Below are positions 37,801-50,400 of a stretch of DNA of 64,000 bases, in pieces. The translations under genes were made by a program, and so were the position numbers. This DNA comes from Bugula neritina (taxonomy: Eukaryota; Bryozoa; Gymnolaemata; Cheilostomatida; Bugulidae), in contig OZ037766.1 of NCBI GenBank assembly GCA_964035545.1, positions 28,338,673 to 28,402,672 of the forward strand, read 5' to 3'. The notes beneath the pieces were generated by a model, which saw only the letters and a program-made list of their open reading frames with translations, did not search any database and was not told where the DNA came from. Each line of letters opens with the position of its first letter. Within the stretch, counting starts at the first letter, position 1.

Positions 37801-40800
37801 AACAATTTGTTTTCCATAGCTAAATTTCTAAAATTAACAGAAAATTCAAGTTAAAAATTCAAATTAATTGTTTGCATTTAGATATAAAGATATTTTAGAT
37901 TCCAATTAAATTGAGGCAACAATTTAGTATAGATTTTAGTAATAATATTTTACCATTTTTTTAAATTTTGTTTTGTTAAAATCAGTGCAAATTTTGTGCG
38001 CAGCAAAATTCTCGTAGTTTAATTTGTCACTAAAAACTTTAAGCAGCCTATATTCTAACAAAGTTTGTCTATTTGGAAAAAAAAACATTTAAAATAAATT
38101 GTAATTAAATTAATTATAGATTTTAAATTGACTGAAAATAACTATTTAGTTTTTACATATACATTAGCAACGGCTGTTGCAACATGTGATTTATCAACCC
38201 TACTTTTGGTAAATTTTCTAATTGTTTTTTTTTAATATAAAATTTATTTGAATTGTTGAAGTGACATAAATTTGCTATGATGAGCAAGATCATCAGCTTA
38301 AATCATAACCATTACTTTAAATTATTTGTGTACCTCTAAATAATTGCAGCATATGGTAGAAATAATACATACATGCATTGATTCTGTAAATTAAATGGAA
38401 AAAACATCTTACAGCCAATCATAGACCTGAGTTTGTAAAATTGACCAATCCAGAGCCTATTATAGACCATCATTTAATTATATGTCAGTTTATTCTAATA
38501 TAAGTTAAAACAGTTATAAAATGCCTGCCAAAATGATGATATTATACATACTGGGCTATTGCAGTCACTATATAATGGAAACATATCATGCCAATTATAT
38601 GTGTATAAAATAGTGATAAAAATCTGTTTTTCCTCTTGCAATACCTCATACTGATCTGTACTCTATATGTGTGCATAGTTTTGAGATGATCCACTTGTTG
38701 AAAATATATATAATTGTTATTGTTTATTATGTAAACAAAATATTTTAGCAATTGCATACCATGCGAATTTAATAGACTTACAAGTTGTTCAGTCATAACA
38801 TTTACTCTAATCTGTATTTTAGAACTCAAAAATACAACAATAACTTTATGATGATTCCTTTTATGAAAAGTCTTGTAGGTTTTTTTCAGATTTCTTCTGT
38901 ATATTTCAGAGGCTGGTAAAGAATTATTTACAACCATTGGCTGGATATGGAGTCACCTTCTTCATTTTACACTCCATTATGTTTACAGAGAGACTCACAA
39001 CTCTTTCCGGAAAGACGCCAATCTTTGCTGTTAAAATTCTTCAGATTATATGCATTTCTAGCTATGGTATGTCACAGTATCACACGTGCGTCAATTTTTG
39101 TCACATATGACGCATTTCTAGCTATGCTATGTAATAGTTTTACACATGTCATGTCATGTCATGAATTTCATGCCACTATGAGTTATCTGGGTTGCAAATA
39201 AGTAAATTACATTGCTATAATATAATTAATAAAAAGTAAACATCAATTAGTACTATATAATAATCAATAAGCATTCAATTGGTATAGCTATTAATCTCGC
39301 TAGCTTCAGAAGTTTTGAGCTAGGTGTTTGAAAATACTGTTTATAAATTTTAGCCATCATAGAAAAATTCTTAATAATTAAATTGCATAGTTAGATATAA
39401 CTGACCACAGTATTTTACACATAATATATTCTTTCTAGAAGTATGATATTATAGGTGATTATACTGTTGCTTATAACATGCTTCTATATTGTCTAGGTAC
39501 TATTCTATGCACACTGTTCTATGTTACTAATGGATGCAAAGGCTTGTCAAAGGAAAAGTTAGCAGTAGCTTTGAAGGAGCACAAGTACCACTTGTGTAGA
39601 AAATCTCGCAGAGGTGAGTTTATTAGCAATGAGTCCTTAAGCTGTTACTTCCAAACTAAAAAGACTTATTTTACTGAACAGAAATTGCAGAGAATGTTGG
39701 TTAAATACACTGTTGAGAATTAGTATTCGCACTTGATGGAGTAGACAATTCTTGATTAATTTACTAACTGAAAGTTATATGGGTATAAATGAAAACTTTG
39801 GCACATATTTGCATGACTAAAAATTGATTAATAAAATGACAACTACAATAACATATTTTTTATAGATTTACCTTGTATCCATGAATAAATAAAATTATAA
39901 TGTAAAAAATAAAATAAGTAAAAATGAATCAAGTATAAAACTAGCTAAGAAGTATCTATTAAGTCTGGAGATGTGAAAATTGGGGTAAACTTGGTGTATA
40001 GCTATTTAAGCTACCCACTTTCCACATATAAAGCTTTATAAAATTATTTGAGATCCGAAATAAATTATCACTAAGCTAACTTTTTTTTATTTATATAATT
40101 ATAGTATATACAAATATAGTAAAAATTATTCAAATTATATTTTGTATAGATGCATGGTTCATCTTTTTATTAGTAGGCCTACACAACTTGGTGCATTGAA
40201 TTTTTAGAACAAACAATATAGTTGAATAATTGGATAGTATCTTGTAATTTTGAATTGCTTGCAAGGTATTTCGCAATAAATTGCATAAACTTCAGTTATT
40301 GCATTATTAGTTTATCACACTGTAGCTATGGTACAGACTATGAGTATCAGGGGTGCTGATTCAGAAACACATGTTGGAAATAGAGTGACAACTAACATTG
40401 GTGTGGCAGTTATAAGCGGAACCCCGGCTTCACCCAACAACCAGCAGCAAGATCTTAATCTAACGTACACTACTGAAAGCAAAGTAAGTACAATTTGAAG
40501 CAACGAAAGTTGTAGTAGTGACAGTCCTATAGTTGTGTTAGGCCAATGCACTTATTTCCCTGCACACCCTGTGATATTAAGTTTTTAGTATGCTTAGATA
40601 TCTGGTCATAAAGTTAAGTATTTTTCCAATATTAACTGTGTTTGCTAAAAAAAGCTCTTTGCTTAGAATTAGTAAAATCTTTATGCTTGCTTCGTCTGCT
40701 AAAATGCAGAGTTATTTGAATAATAATTTGGTGCCTATATAGTATAAGAACTATAATATGAATTATAGCATGTAATTTTATATCAATACTGCATGAATAC

Positions 40801-42814
40801 AGTATTTTTAATTTTCACAATCTCGTTGATTGTAATTGTTTAATAGATTTTCATTGTGCTACCAGCTGTAAAGTATGCTTTTTGAATATTACAGAAACCT
40901 AAGTCAATACTCAAGAAATCCAAGACGAAATCAAGTAAAGTCAACAACACCAGTCTGTCCTTAACCATCCAGTCGTGTTCAGAAGCTAAGTACCTTGACC
41001 CTAGGTACTTAGACCACCCTGTGGCAAAGAGCAAAACTAAAAGTACTGCAGAGTCTCTGGGTTTTGAGCTGACAGAGCTGGAGAGACCTCAGATTCTGGA
41101 CGAGACTTTAGACTCGGAGGAGAAAACTTCTGAGAGTGAAACAAAGACATGTGTGGAGGAGGATGATTTCTCATTAGAGTGTAGCCTTGGCCTCAATCCT
41201 GGTATTTCCTGTAAGTAATGGTTGGACAACACTTTTTTTAATACATTATAGTCATCACGAACCCAAAAGTTAGATAGATAATAGATAGAGAATTTTCAAA
41301 GACTACAATTTACTTACAGCATGAATGAAGACAGTATTACGATTTTGATGTTGACTGCATGCATTGTAGTGCTTTGATGCTTTACCTAATAATCTTGCTT
41401 TTATTCAATTTTTTTAAAACAAATATAGCAGATATGCTAAAAATTTTCTTGCTTCGATGGTCAAGTTTTATATCTTAGATAAAGGAGGCCTTGCGCCCAT
41501 AGGAAGAAGCTTCAATCACTGCTCCGTTATTTATTATATAGTCAAGCGAGATATTCACAGTAGTGTGTATTAAGAAGTTACTTAGTATTTATTATGTTTC
41601 AATGTCTTGGGCAGATAAACACCCGAGGTCATCAGAAATGGTGAAAATTTATCTCAGTGACATTAACAAACAAAGATGGGAGGCCTGGAAAAATAACCAA
41701 ACTTTAGCATCATGGGTGCTTGGTCTACAAAAATCTCTAAACACAGATCTGAGGGTGACAGTGTATGATCAGGGTGAGTGCACCGGTCTTACCAAATACT
41801 TACAGCTTGATATACTTACTTCTCTGCCTATTTATTTGTTTATTTACTGTTGTATATCATGAGTTGTTTCTCAATGGAGTTGTCCTCCTGACTATTTGGT
41901 CACGTTCTCTAGAATGTTCTCTATACTGCTTTAGTGTACTGTATAATGTATTACATTATATACTGTACTGTATTACATTATATACTGTACTGTATTACAT
42001 TATAATTGTACTGTATTATATTATATATTATATACTGTACTGTATTATATATACTGTACTGTATTATATATACTATACTGTATTATATATACTCTACTGT
42101 ATTATATATACTATACTGTATTATATATACTATACTGTATTATATATACTATACTGTATTATATATACTCTACTGTATTATATATACTATACTGTATTAT
42201 ATATACTATACTGTATTATATATACTCTACTGTATTATATATACTATACTGTATTATATATACTATACTGTATTATATATATTGTATTATATAATACGCT
42301 GTGTTTGTGTATTTAGAAGGAGCATACTTTGGTCAGCAGATCACCTGGCAGCAGATTAAGTCGTGTACAGACTCCATCAGAATAGTTGTGAATAAAGGGG
42401 TCACTGAAGTTGTGTGTAAGTATATTTTATTTTTACAACTGGTAAATAGCAACATATACACTACTTTGTAACGACGTGGAAAACTTTTGCACCATAGTGT
42501 AAAATTGGCGTATGTAAAAACATCTAAAATGCTACCCAATGTCTCAGAATGTGCTTCGGTTGCGTTTTGTTTAATTCAAAAATTAGCTTTCAAAAGATTT
42601 AGATGCAACATAGTATGCTCAAAATTGTATTAATTTCATCTTTTAATAAATGTAATATCCTGACCATTTTGTGGCTGGCCATGCATTAGATATTCACAAA
42701 TGTATTTCTACTGCTGTTATATTGTCATGCTGACATCAATGCTTTGTGCTTATTTTAGTTACTCCTAAACTTGAAGATCTAAGTGATATAACTGAGGAGA
42801 GTGCATCTTCATAG
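28209..42814 (+). CDS. seven-transmembrane receptor, cAMP-receptor-like
   Basis: Fifteen coding exons splice in frame to 628 aa: 28209-28301, 32319-32426, 34808-34864, 35506-35563, 36286-36373, 36585-36717, 36782-36948, 37529-37649, 38910-39066, 39497-39613, 40326-40483, 40895-41210, 41615-41773, 42317-42415 and 42759-42814. The N-terminus is short, with no signal peptide. Helices include SMDVIALFILILY (TM1), GFALFMWVCALSLFLFLLIM (TM3), YILVCYGVPVITGIIPF with AFCW after it (TM4, ECL2), WWVPVPIGMVLILIAFIIM (TM5), YLQPLAGYGVTFFIL (TM6) and AVKILQIICISSYG (TM7). YGVP before ECL2 and CW fit the secretin/cAMP-receptor-like superfamily, which signals through G proteins. The ~260-residue tail is Ser/Lys/Glu-rich with a compact unrecognised segment near the end. 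Exon 6 may use an early donor at 36603, giving 590 aa. Ligand unknown. Confidence 0.8.
28441..28861. mobile_element. MITE-like inverted repeat 2
   Basis: Ends CGTAGGGCCACACGAACG and the reverse complement of CGTAGGGTCACACTAAGCG continue into paired TTTTACAC(G/T)CAC. Direct CTTAG copies flank both sides (28436-28440 and 28862-28866), a likely target-site duplication. It lies in intron 1 of the 7TM gene, 140 bp after the first coding exon, and belongs with the element at 21413-21736. Confidence 0.75.
29485..29905 (+). repeat. dispersed repeat, copy in plus orientation
   Basis: This aligns with the reverse complement of 31330-31610. Shared phrases are AATAGACCCTTTTCA, GTTGTCTCCTCCCA (GTTGTGTCCTCCCA in the other), TTTTTGTGGTTT-like sequence, GCAACTATGAT-like sequence and CAATTCATAGCTG followed by TGACCTTTCAACT. 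It lies in intron 1 of the receptor gene. Open frames in both copies look incidental. The element class is unknown. Confidence 0.65.
31330..31610 (-). repeat. dispersed repeat, copy in minus orientation
   Basis: Inverted partner of 29485-29905, ~1.4 kb away in the same intron. The minus strand starts GGAATAGACCCTTTTCAGTG and ends with TATAGCTGAATTGACC and AACTCTGCAG. It keeps a 88-codon open frame with no splice or domain support. Confidence 0.65.
31747..31827. repeat. (AT)n microsatellite
   Basis: About 40 uninterrupted AT units in intron 1 of the receptor gene. Confidence 0.97.
33986..34105 (+). mobile_element. possible tRNA-derived SINE head
   Basis: CCAGGTGGTAAAAGTGCTTG resembles a tRNA 5' half (A-box region), and ~50 bases later GAATCAAACCTC resembles a degraded B box. 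The arms do not fold into a full tRNA, so an old tRNA-derived repeat is more likely than a working gene. Weak call. Confidence 0.25.
34905..35105. repeat. degenerate AGTATAGTAA minisatellite
   Basis: Around twenty irregular copies of (A)GTATAGTAAG-like units, ~8-12 bp each, directly after exon 3 of the receptor gene (intron 3). Confidence 0.8.
41938..42294. repeat. 19-bp minisatellite with 57-bp higher-order unit
   Basis: Tandem CTGTATTATATATACTATA units (19 bp) in which some copies read CTCTA instead of CTATA, mostly every third unit, so a 57-bp period is overlaid. It ends about 20 bp before exon 14 of the receptor gene. Because 57 is divisible by three, long Tyr/Ile/Leu-rich open frames appear in two frames; they are not genes. 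Confidence 0.95.
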
Positions 42815-45800
42815 CCAAAATGCTGCACCAAGGCTATTATATGCTAAACTAAAGCTATTATACTTCTAACAAATATCTTAGCCTTTGATTGCCAGTGTTT
42901 ATGCAAACTAACTTCAATTGGGCTACAAAGCATAATAACTAAAAACTCACATTTTCTATAAGGTTGTAATCTATATTGTACAGTGTGTATCTAAAAGTTA
43001 TTTCAAGTGACAGGTATTGTATTATTATAGTGTTCAATGACGCTGTTGCATTTAGAAAATGACTTGCCAGATACTGTTCTATATTTAATAGTGTTTTTTA
43101 TATTTTAGTCTTTCTACGGGTGTTTAGGTCTTTTGATCTTTTCCTTGACATTTTGATATTGTTACAAGAAATAAGGTTCAGGATTTTATTTTGATTGGGT
43201 AATAAAATACTTATAACAAATTTTATTTCAAATATAACTATAATATGCGTTCATATGCATATTACATGACAAAAAAGCATACTATATTCTAGCATAGTGG
43301 CATACAAATTTGTGCATTTAAATCAACTTAAAACGCCTTGTTTCTTTTTTCTATTGCTATAAATTTTATTTATTTATCTATTTATTTGGTAATATTATGT
43401 TTTCTGCTGACTGAGATATATGAGGATGTGTTTCCTAACTATTTTTATGTATTTATTGTTACTGAAGGGTTTTACAATTGCTAACATAATGTATATAAAT
43501 TGGTGTATTATTATATATTTGTATATAGATATGACTAACTGAATAAAATTATATACTGTTCAATATTTTTTCTTTTAATTAAATATACACACAACATAAT
43601 GTAGCAAAAAGTGTTATAGTTAATACAGATCAATGCCATTAGAATTAGAAATACAAATGCTGGCAATTATTTCATTTATGTTTGAAGACTAAAATAAATT
43701 CAATGTGGGCTCAAAGCTCAATAATGTTATACAGATGACAAAAGCAATTATGCAGAATTTTTACAACTAAAACTTACCAAAAGAATTACTCAAATAGCCA
43801 TAATACAACCTAAAACTAGGCCTAAAAAAAAGAGTTTTAAATGAGTGCTACAAAATGACACTTGGAATACATTGTTTTAGTGTCAACTTTAATACCCATA
43901 TTATAGGAATAGATGCAATACAAATAAAATGGCATTAATATTATAATATCAATACTATTATATTAAACAAATTTTATTGATATTATTGGTTTGCAAATAT
44001 GCTTTTATGGCTTGCTATGACTTCTTAAGTACCTATATATAAGTCAATGCTTATGCACAATAATTATCAGTCCAGTATTAACTCTATAGGTGTTTATCAA
44101 AGCAAAATATCTTGTCATACTGTAATATATTGAGAGCAATTTTCAAGAAATTATCCATAAATATTAAAAGAAATTGTAGGGTAAGCTAATCTCATTAAGA
44201 CACATATTTCTATATAAACAGCCACCAGCTGAAGTGCAGTATGTTGTGTAGATTTAGGTGATATGTTCTAGCACACTTATGTTGAGATTGTCTCTCTTGC
44301 ACTTTAGCCTTTCCTTACATCATATTGTCTTGTTAAATCTAAGTGATATAGCTGATTCATCAGTGAGAGCTGTGCAAACAATAACCTTGAACCTTGGTCC
44401 CTCAGTCTATAATAATACTCAAGATCTGAGACTTAATAATATAATGTAAATACTTTGGCTCATCCAGCTATTGGAGAGACAATATTATATTGATTTCTTG
44501 AATAATTAATAGCAATATTATTTTAGGTGACTTATTGATGTGGGTATGGCCAAAGGCAATGCAATGAAATACAAAACAAACGACTTTAAGGTAGGCAGTG
44601 AAATCAACTATTTTTAGCTGGTAGTTTAATTACTGTGGCTCAACATTGTGTTTATTAATTTGAGAATTCGTTTCATTATCTTTGCTTTCTGACAACTTTA
44701 GATATGTGTGTCACGAGTGACTTATATAGCCATCACACTTACTTTGGCTTATAATATATACTACGAGTACATTATGCAACTATATGGCTTATCAGGGTGT
44801 TCTTGTAAAATTTATATCTTAATTATAATATAATTTCTAGGATGAAAGCTAAAGTATGTATGATTATTATGAATAGAAACTGAGTAGTTGTTGTGCCAGT
44901 TAATTTTTATCTAGATACATAAGACTTATTTGTATATTTATCATTCATAGATAAGCATATGTTTATACAGAGAATTGGAGAACTCCTATTGTCTTATGTA
45001 AAAGAAGCTAGTGGGTTGTTTATTATATTGTAAGAATTTAGGCATATATGCAATATGTTTCTGTGAGGTATATTGATGGGTGAAGTTGGATATTTTAATT
45101 CGAAAGTTGTAAATAATGACATTACATGTACATAATTGTGTGTTCACGTGTGTATATATTTTTGTATATATAAATACACAACGCACAGCACTACACTACG
45201 CAATACCCTAGTAATATGAGTAATATACACTCTAGATGATAATATACCATAATTATATATACTCAGTTAGATATGAGCAATTTACATGCATGCATGCATG
45301 TGTTAACCCCATTTATGATTGAATACTTTCTTTGCTAGTTAATTTAAACTAATAAACTTGTTGCATGGGTAAATATACTAACACGGTGTCATATTTGGTA
45401 GCAGAATATAAGGTAGCTGTTTGCTATTTTTTTGCCATTAGCGCATACTTTATATGAGCTGCTCATAGAAAATGTAGTAAGATAACTCCTAAAATTAAAT
45501 AAAGTCTCTAATAAAGCCGTATGATATATAAAATAGCAAAATAAATAAGTGCAACTACTTGTGTGGATCTTATGTGTATTATGCAATAGTGAGTGAGCTT
45601 TGGTCTTATGCATTACATAAAAGAGCTCAAAATTTTGTATATAAATAATTCAAATAGGAGGTTTTGACTTTTTATTGCCCCTTCATTTTAAACTAAATCA
45701 TTGCTCCAACTGATAAAATAGAACTTAGGCTATAATTAGCTACATACAGCTGAATTTCAAACCTATTATTAGTGAACAGTACATGTAGTACCTTAATATG

Positions 45801-46320
45801 CTATTCAATTACATCATATGAACACTGCACATAAAGCTGCACATGAAGAAGATAGTTTGAATTAAATTTCAAACTAATCTAACAGAAAAGATGTTGAACT
45901 ATGAAGAAGTTTGAAACAAATTAATTTCTTTTACCTCAATAATTAAATTTGCTTTATGCTTATAGATTCAACATTATTAAAAAAGTTCATTACACTATCT
46001 GCATTATAATGAAACATTCTATTTCATATTAATTTATCATCAATCGAAACTAGCCTTTATAAGTACAATACGAAAAGCATTATACTCTAAGTCATGAGAA
46101 TAGCATCATTTGCACCAATCCAGTATGTAGTATGTAGTCTATTTTGCAAAGAAAAGGCAATTTACTGGGAAACTACCCTTTGTGAGTTTGAAATAATTGT
46201 CTTTGTGCATTGCTCTACGATTAGACAATACTTTTCAATAGATTCACTTGGGTATTGATCTTCATGACATGTCAAAAGTATCGACTTATGAGTTATGAAA
46301 TATTTATGAAATGGTCGCCA
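42815..46320. other. 3' region of receptor gene and intergenic DNA
   Basis: Possible poly(A) signals follow the receptor stop (AATAAA near 43201 and 43541). Beyond that no gene is supported. An exon-like open stretch at 44258-44449 shares AAATCTAAGTGATATA-like sequence with the receptor's last exon (GATCTAAGTGATATAACTG at 42777) and may be a decayed copy of it. Confidence 0.4.
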
Positions 46321-46329
46321 TTTCTATGT

Positions 46330-46384
46330 AAACACACTGCATAAGTAAGAGGTCTGCTTTTAGATTTATTGCAGCTATCTAAAG
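46330..46384 (+). other. likely 5' UTR exon of the first DEG/ENaC gene
   Basis: The first coding exon of the channel gene opens at an acceptor (CTTTGCAG, 47489) three bases before its ATG, so a non-coding exon must lie upstream. A good donor, CTAAAG|GTATGTGAG, ends this stretch. The left edge is arbitrary. Confidence 0.35.
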
Positions 46385-47492
46385 GTATGTGAGATTTTAA
46401 ACAAAGTTTCCTTGAAAGGTTTTTGTTTATTTATTTGGTTTATATATTTCAATATGAAGTAGTAAAATATTACCTTGACATGCATAAGTTAATTCAAATA
46501 GTTTTATACTCATCAGTTATATGAACTGCTTAAACTGTGATCTACATTTTTTTTTTAAATTTTCAATATGGCATAGTCATTCACATTATTAATTGTCATT
46601 ATATATTAGCACTATTTTCAAAGTTTTTATAAAGTTATGATAGTGCAAATAAGTAAAATTTTAGCAATATATAGTAATATGTCAGGTTGAAAACTGGTTT
46701 TAGTTTAATAATAATACTTTATTTAAAAATACATATGTTACAATTTACGATTTAATACGATTTAAAAATACATAATATTATGTTTATTTTTCACACGGTT
46801 GCCTAATTAATATAGGTGCACGTGAGAACATCAGCTGGTTATCAATTTGCTAACATAAACTTTCCTTCAGCTACAATTAAACTACATGAAATTACAGAAA
46901 CACTTTTTGATTAGGCATACATTTTAGTAACACTGTTCTCACACTAGTTTCGACATCAATGAACATGATATTTTTGCAAATAACTTAATAAAAGTTATTC
47001 AAGACTTAGCAATTTTATATTTGCAGTATTTCTAGTGAACAATTTTATTTTCTTATAGCAATGTGAAAAATTAATGTAGGGTGTTGAACTGCTATATCTT
47101 TAATAATTTAGTCTAACAAAGAATCTAAACTTTTACATAAAGTAAGCCTACTGTCATTGAATGTAGCAGTTAGCCTAATTAATGCTATCTTTGTTTTTAT
47201 GAGGTATGCAAATGTGTCTATTTTATGACTTGTTACTCTATATAATTATTTGGGTAAGCAAAATTTTTTAATAGTCAACATTATTATTTTACTGTCCTAC
47301 TCTGATTGACTTTCAAAAATTAACCTGAAATATCTTTAAAAGAACATTATAGGATTCTATATAAGGACTATATCACCACATTTGGAATTAACAATAAAAC
47401 TGGCTATACTCACATCTATCAACAGCTCGATTGGTATTTTGTCTACTATAATATAACATGCAGTAAAGCAATACTAGAATTCTTTGCAGAAA

Positions 47493-50400
47493 ATGACTAC
47501 GGAGAGCTTACAAGATCAATGGCATGATTTTACACAGGAAACATCGATGCATGGTTTGAAGTATGTTAAGATTAAAAAGATTGCTCTAGTTAGAAGGTTA
47601 GTCATTTAAACACAAGCCTGTGTATAAACGACATTCACATTTATAAAAACAATAACCAAGTTATTTATTTGTGTTCTATTAAATGGGTTTTCCCTTTTAG
47701 AGTTAGAGTTTAATTGTCATGAGAATAGCTTTTTGTAACAAAAGCCTAGTAATATATATTACTATCTGCAGCATACTTTATATACTACTAGTATCTGCAG
47801 TCAATATTTGTGATTACTTCATTAGCCAATATCTATCAGTACATAAAACATTTGTCAATACATAATAGTGAAGTAATTAGCTGGTGAATTTAAACAGAGT
47901 AGACAAAGTAGTGCTTTTGAGCTCATTTAATGACATAAGGGCAATTTATTACAATAACATGAGTTATTCTGGGCACTTAGATGTTTATTCAGTCAGCTTT
48001 AAAATAACTTAGCCCATTCGCTCAATAAGTAGCTAGTAAATGCCATTATTGATTATTTATTATACAACGTCACCGTCTAGCAGCTGAATCTTGACTCATC
48101 ATTGATAATTAAAGAAAGCAAACCTGTAATAAAACAAAAAACGTAAACATATTCAAGTTTGCAACAGTTTAGTAAACATTTCAAGCCTTAATTCATGACA
48201 ACACTATCAACATTGTCAAAAGAAATTGATTTATATGCCAATAAATAATCCTAAAATAATAAAAGAATACAAAATAAACATTCTAGAAGAGGATCATTAT
48301 AGAAAAAAAACTTTAATAGGCTGTATAACTTGCTGCGATTATTACTCAAAAGGCAAGTTGCAACAGCAATAATATTGTAGCAGTTGGTAAATAGATACTT
48401 TAATCAATGCTGAATACATGTCCTAAATCAGAGTTATAGCTAAATGACGCAAATAATTTAAAGATTTGTTGTTGGAAATTAAGTGTCTCTCTACATCTCT
48501 TTTATAGTAAAAACAATTACGTCAGTCTAATTGTTACCATAGTTTGCACACATTCTGTACAGTAGATAGCTGTAAATTTTTAGTGGCACATGATATAATA
48601 GTTTATTGGATGATATGCTGAAAAGGAAATATATAATTGAGGCATTTTCACTATATAAAATATATTTAAAACGCAATGCATCAACTATATTTCATTTATA
48701 ATATGTCACAAATTGAATAAAGATTAAATTTTTTATATGCGTCTTAAATGCAGTATTTGAAATTGGTAGAAGCAAAAAAAGACTGCGAAATACTATTCTA
48801 TACCAACTAAATTCTAAAAAGATGTTAATAAATTCTTATTTGTTTATATGACATTGCTTTACTCATTTTCAAGTTAAACTTGAGCATAATTTACTTTAGT
48901 TAATTATACGTGTCAGTATAGCACAATAATTGTTGCATTCTTTTATTGTAGGATTTTATTTTGAAAAAATGTTAACAAAATAATTCAATAGAAAAAAATT
49001 AAAAACTAGCTTATTTTAATCCAAATTAAAGTAGCTTTTACTTTAGAACAGCTTACAGTTTTCAATATAGCTTAAAATGCTAAAAAAATGAAATTTAATT
49101 CATATTGCAGAATTGTTTGGTCTATACTAATACTTGTGATGTTGGGGTACCTGTGCTGGGCTGGCTATTTACTTCTTGATGTGTACTTCAAGAAAATTGT
49201 CAAAACAAAGGTCAAAGTTCGAAATGCTTCCAACTTGACAGTAAGTACAAAATATATTTTTAAAAAAAGTTGTTTTACTTCAATTTATATTCTAGTTTTT
49301 TTAACAAAATGTTATATTTTTTCAATTTTCACATTTTTTGTTTTGTTTTGCATCAGTAAATTAATAACCTACAAAAAAGAACATCTCAAAGCTATTTAAT
49401 ATTTAAAGTTTAAAAGTCCGTGCTCAAAAGTTTTTCTGAATATAAAATATACACATAAAAGTATGTGATGCAATTTTTCTCTTTAAATTACATAAACCGT
49501 CATATACAATTGATTAACTAAGACAACAATTAATTTAGATGGTAATTGAAACAAAAAGTTATATGCTGGCTTATCAGGTTTACTTCATTAAGTAACCACA
49601 TTTGTTATGTATAGTGTGACATCATGTGCTAATTTTGTAGTTTCCTACAGTCACCATCTGTAACAGAAACTACTGGAAGCAATCAGCTGCTGAAGGCCCT
49701 AATGCCACAGCAGAAATAAAAGAAACTATGAAAAACATTTTGAAAGATTTATATTACCCCTCTAGCCAATCACCACCTCCGGACAGCAAGTGAGTCATCT
49801 TTACTGTACGTCATACACCGCTGCATGGGTAAATTGTATAAATATATATAAATTATAGTCAAATATGAGAATAAACTCTTATATCTCTCAACTCACTCAC
49901 GCAAGTTTATAGACGTTATCCCTGTGAGAAACCCCTGATGGAAAGGGTTTTTTGTTAGAACGGGCTAAAGACTTGTTTAGATGAGGCACAGGGGTAATTG
50001 CCGCTAGATGCTAGGTTCAACCCATGACTTTGTGTTCATATTAAGCAAACGCTTTGACCCCTAGACTACTATTATATTTACTGCCTGCATAATATTTTTA
50101 ATCTCAACAGTAATTAAAATTAATTTGTAGCTACAGCAGTATTTTGTTGCTTTTAAGTTCATTTTGACTTTGCATATGTTTGACTGAGTAGATCAACTAA
50201 TACTTCAATAGCTTACCTGTTTCTGCACTCAGATCTGACTCAGTAATAACTGGCTCTATATTCAAATCAAGCGTGGCACAGAAGATTCACTTTGTATACT
50301 TACTATAGGTACAACTGGTCATCTCCATTTCTATCTTCCTGGGATGAAGCTGGTCAAAACGCCACAAGAGCCTTAGAAGTAATGGCTCATACCCTGAAAG

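Noticed and set aside
38542-38937. Minus-strand frame of 131 codons
   Set aside because: Lies in intron 8 and crosses the acceptor of receptor exon 9 on the other strand; composition is AT-driven and no domain is visible.
41765-42359. Two long Tyr/Ile/Leu-rich open frames
   Set aside because: Created by a 57-bp repeat whose period is a multiple of three; the real coding parts are only the receptor exons at each end.
44548-44590. Short ATG exon (MAKGNAMKYKTNDFK) before a GTAGGC donor, resembling the start of a PWWP-type protein
   Set aside because: No PWWP continuation was found downstream on either reading; too short to support.
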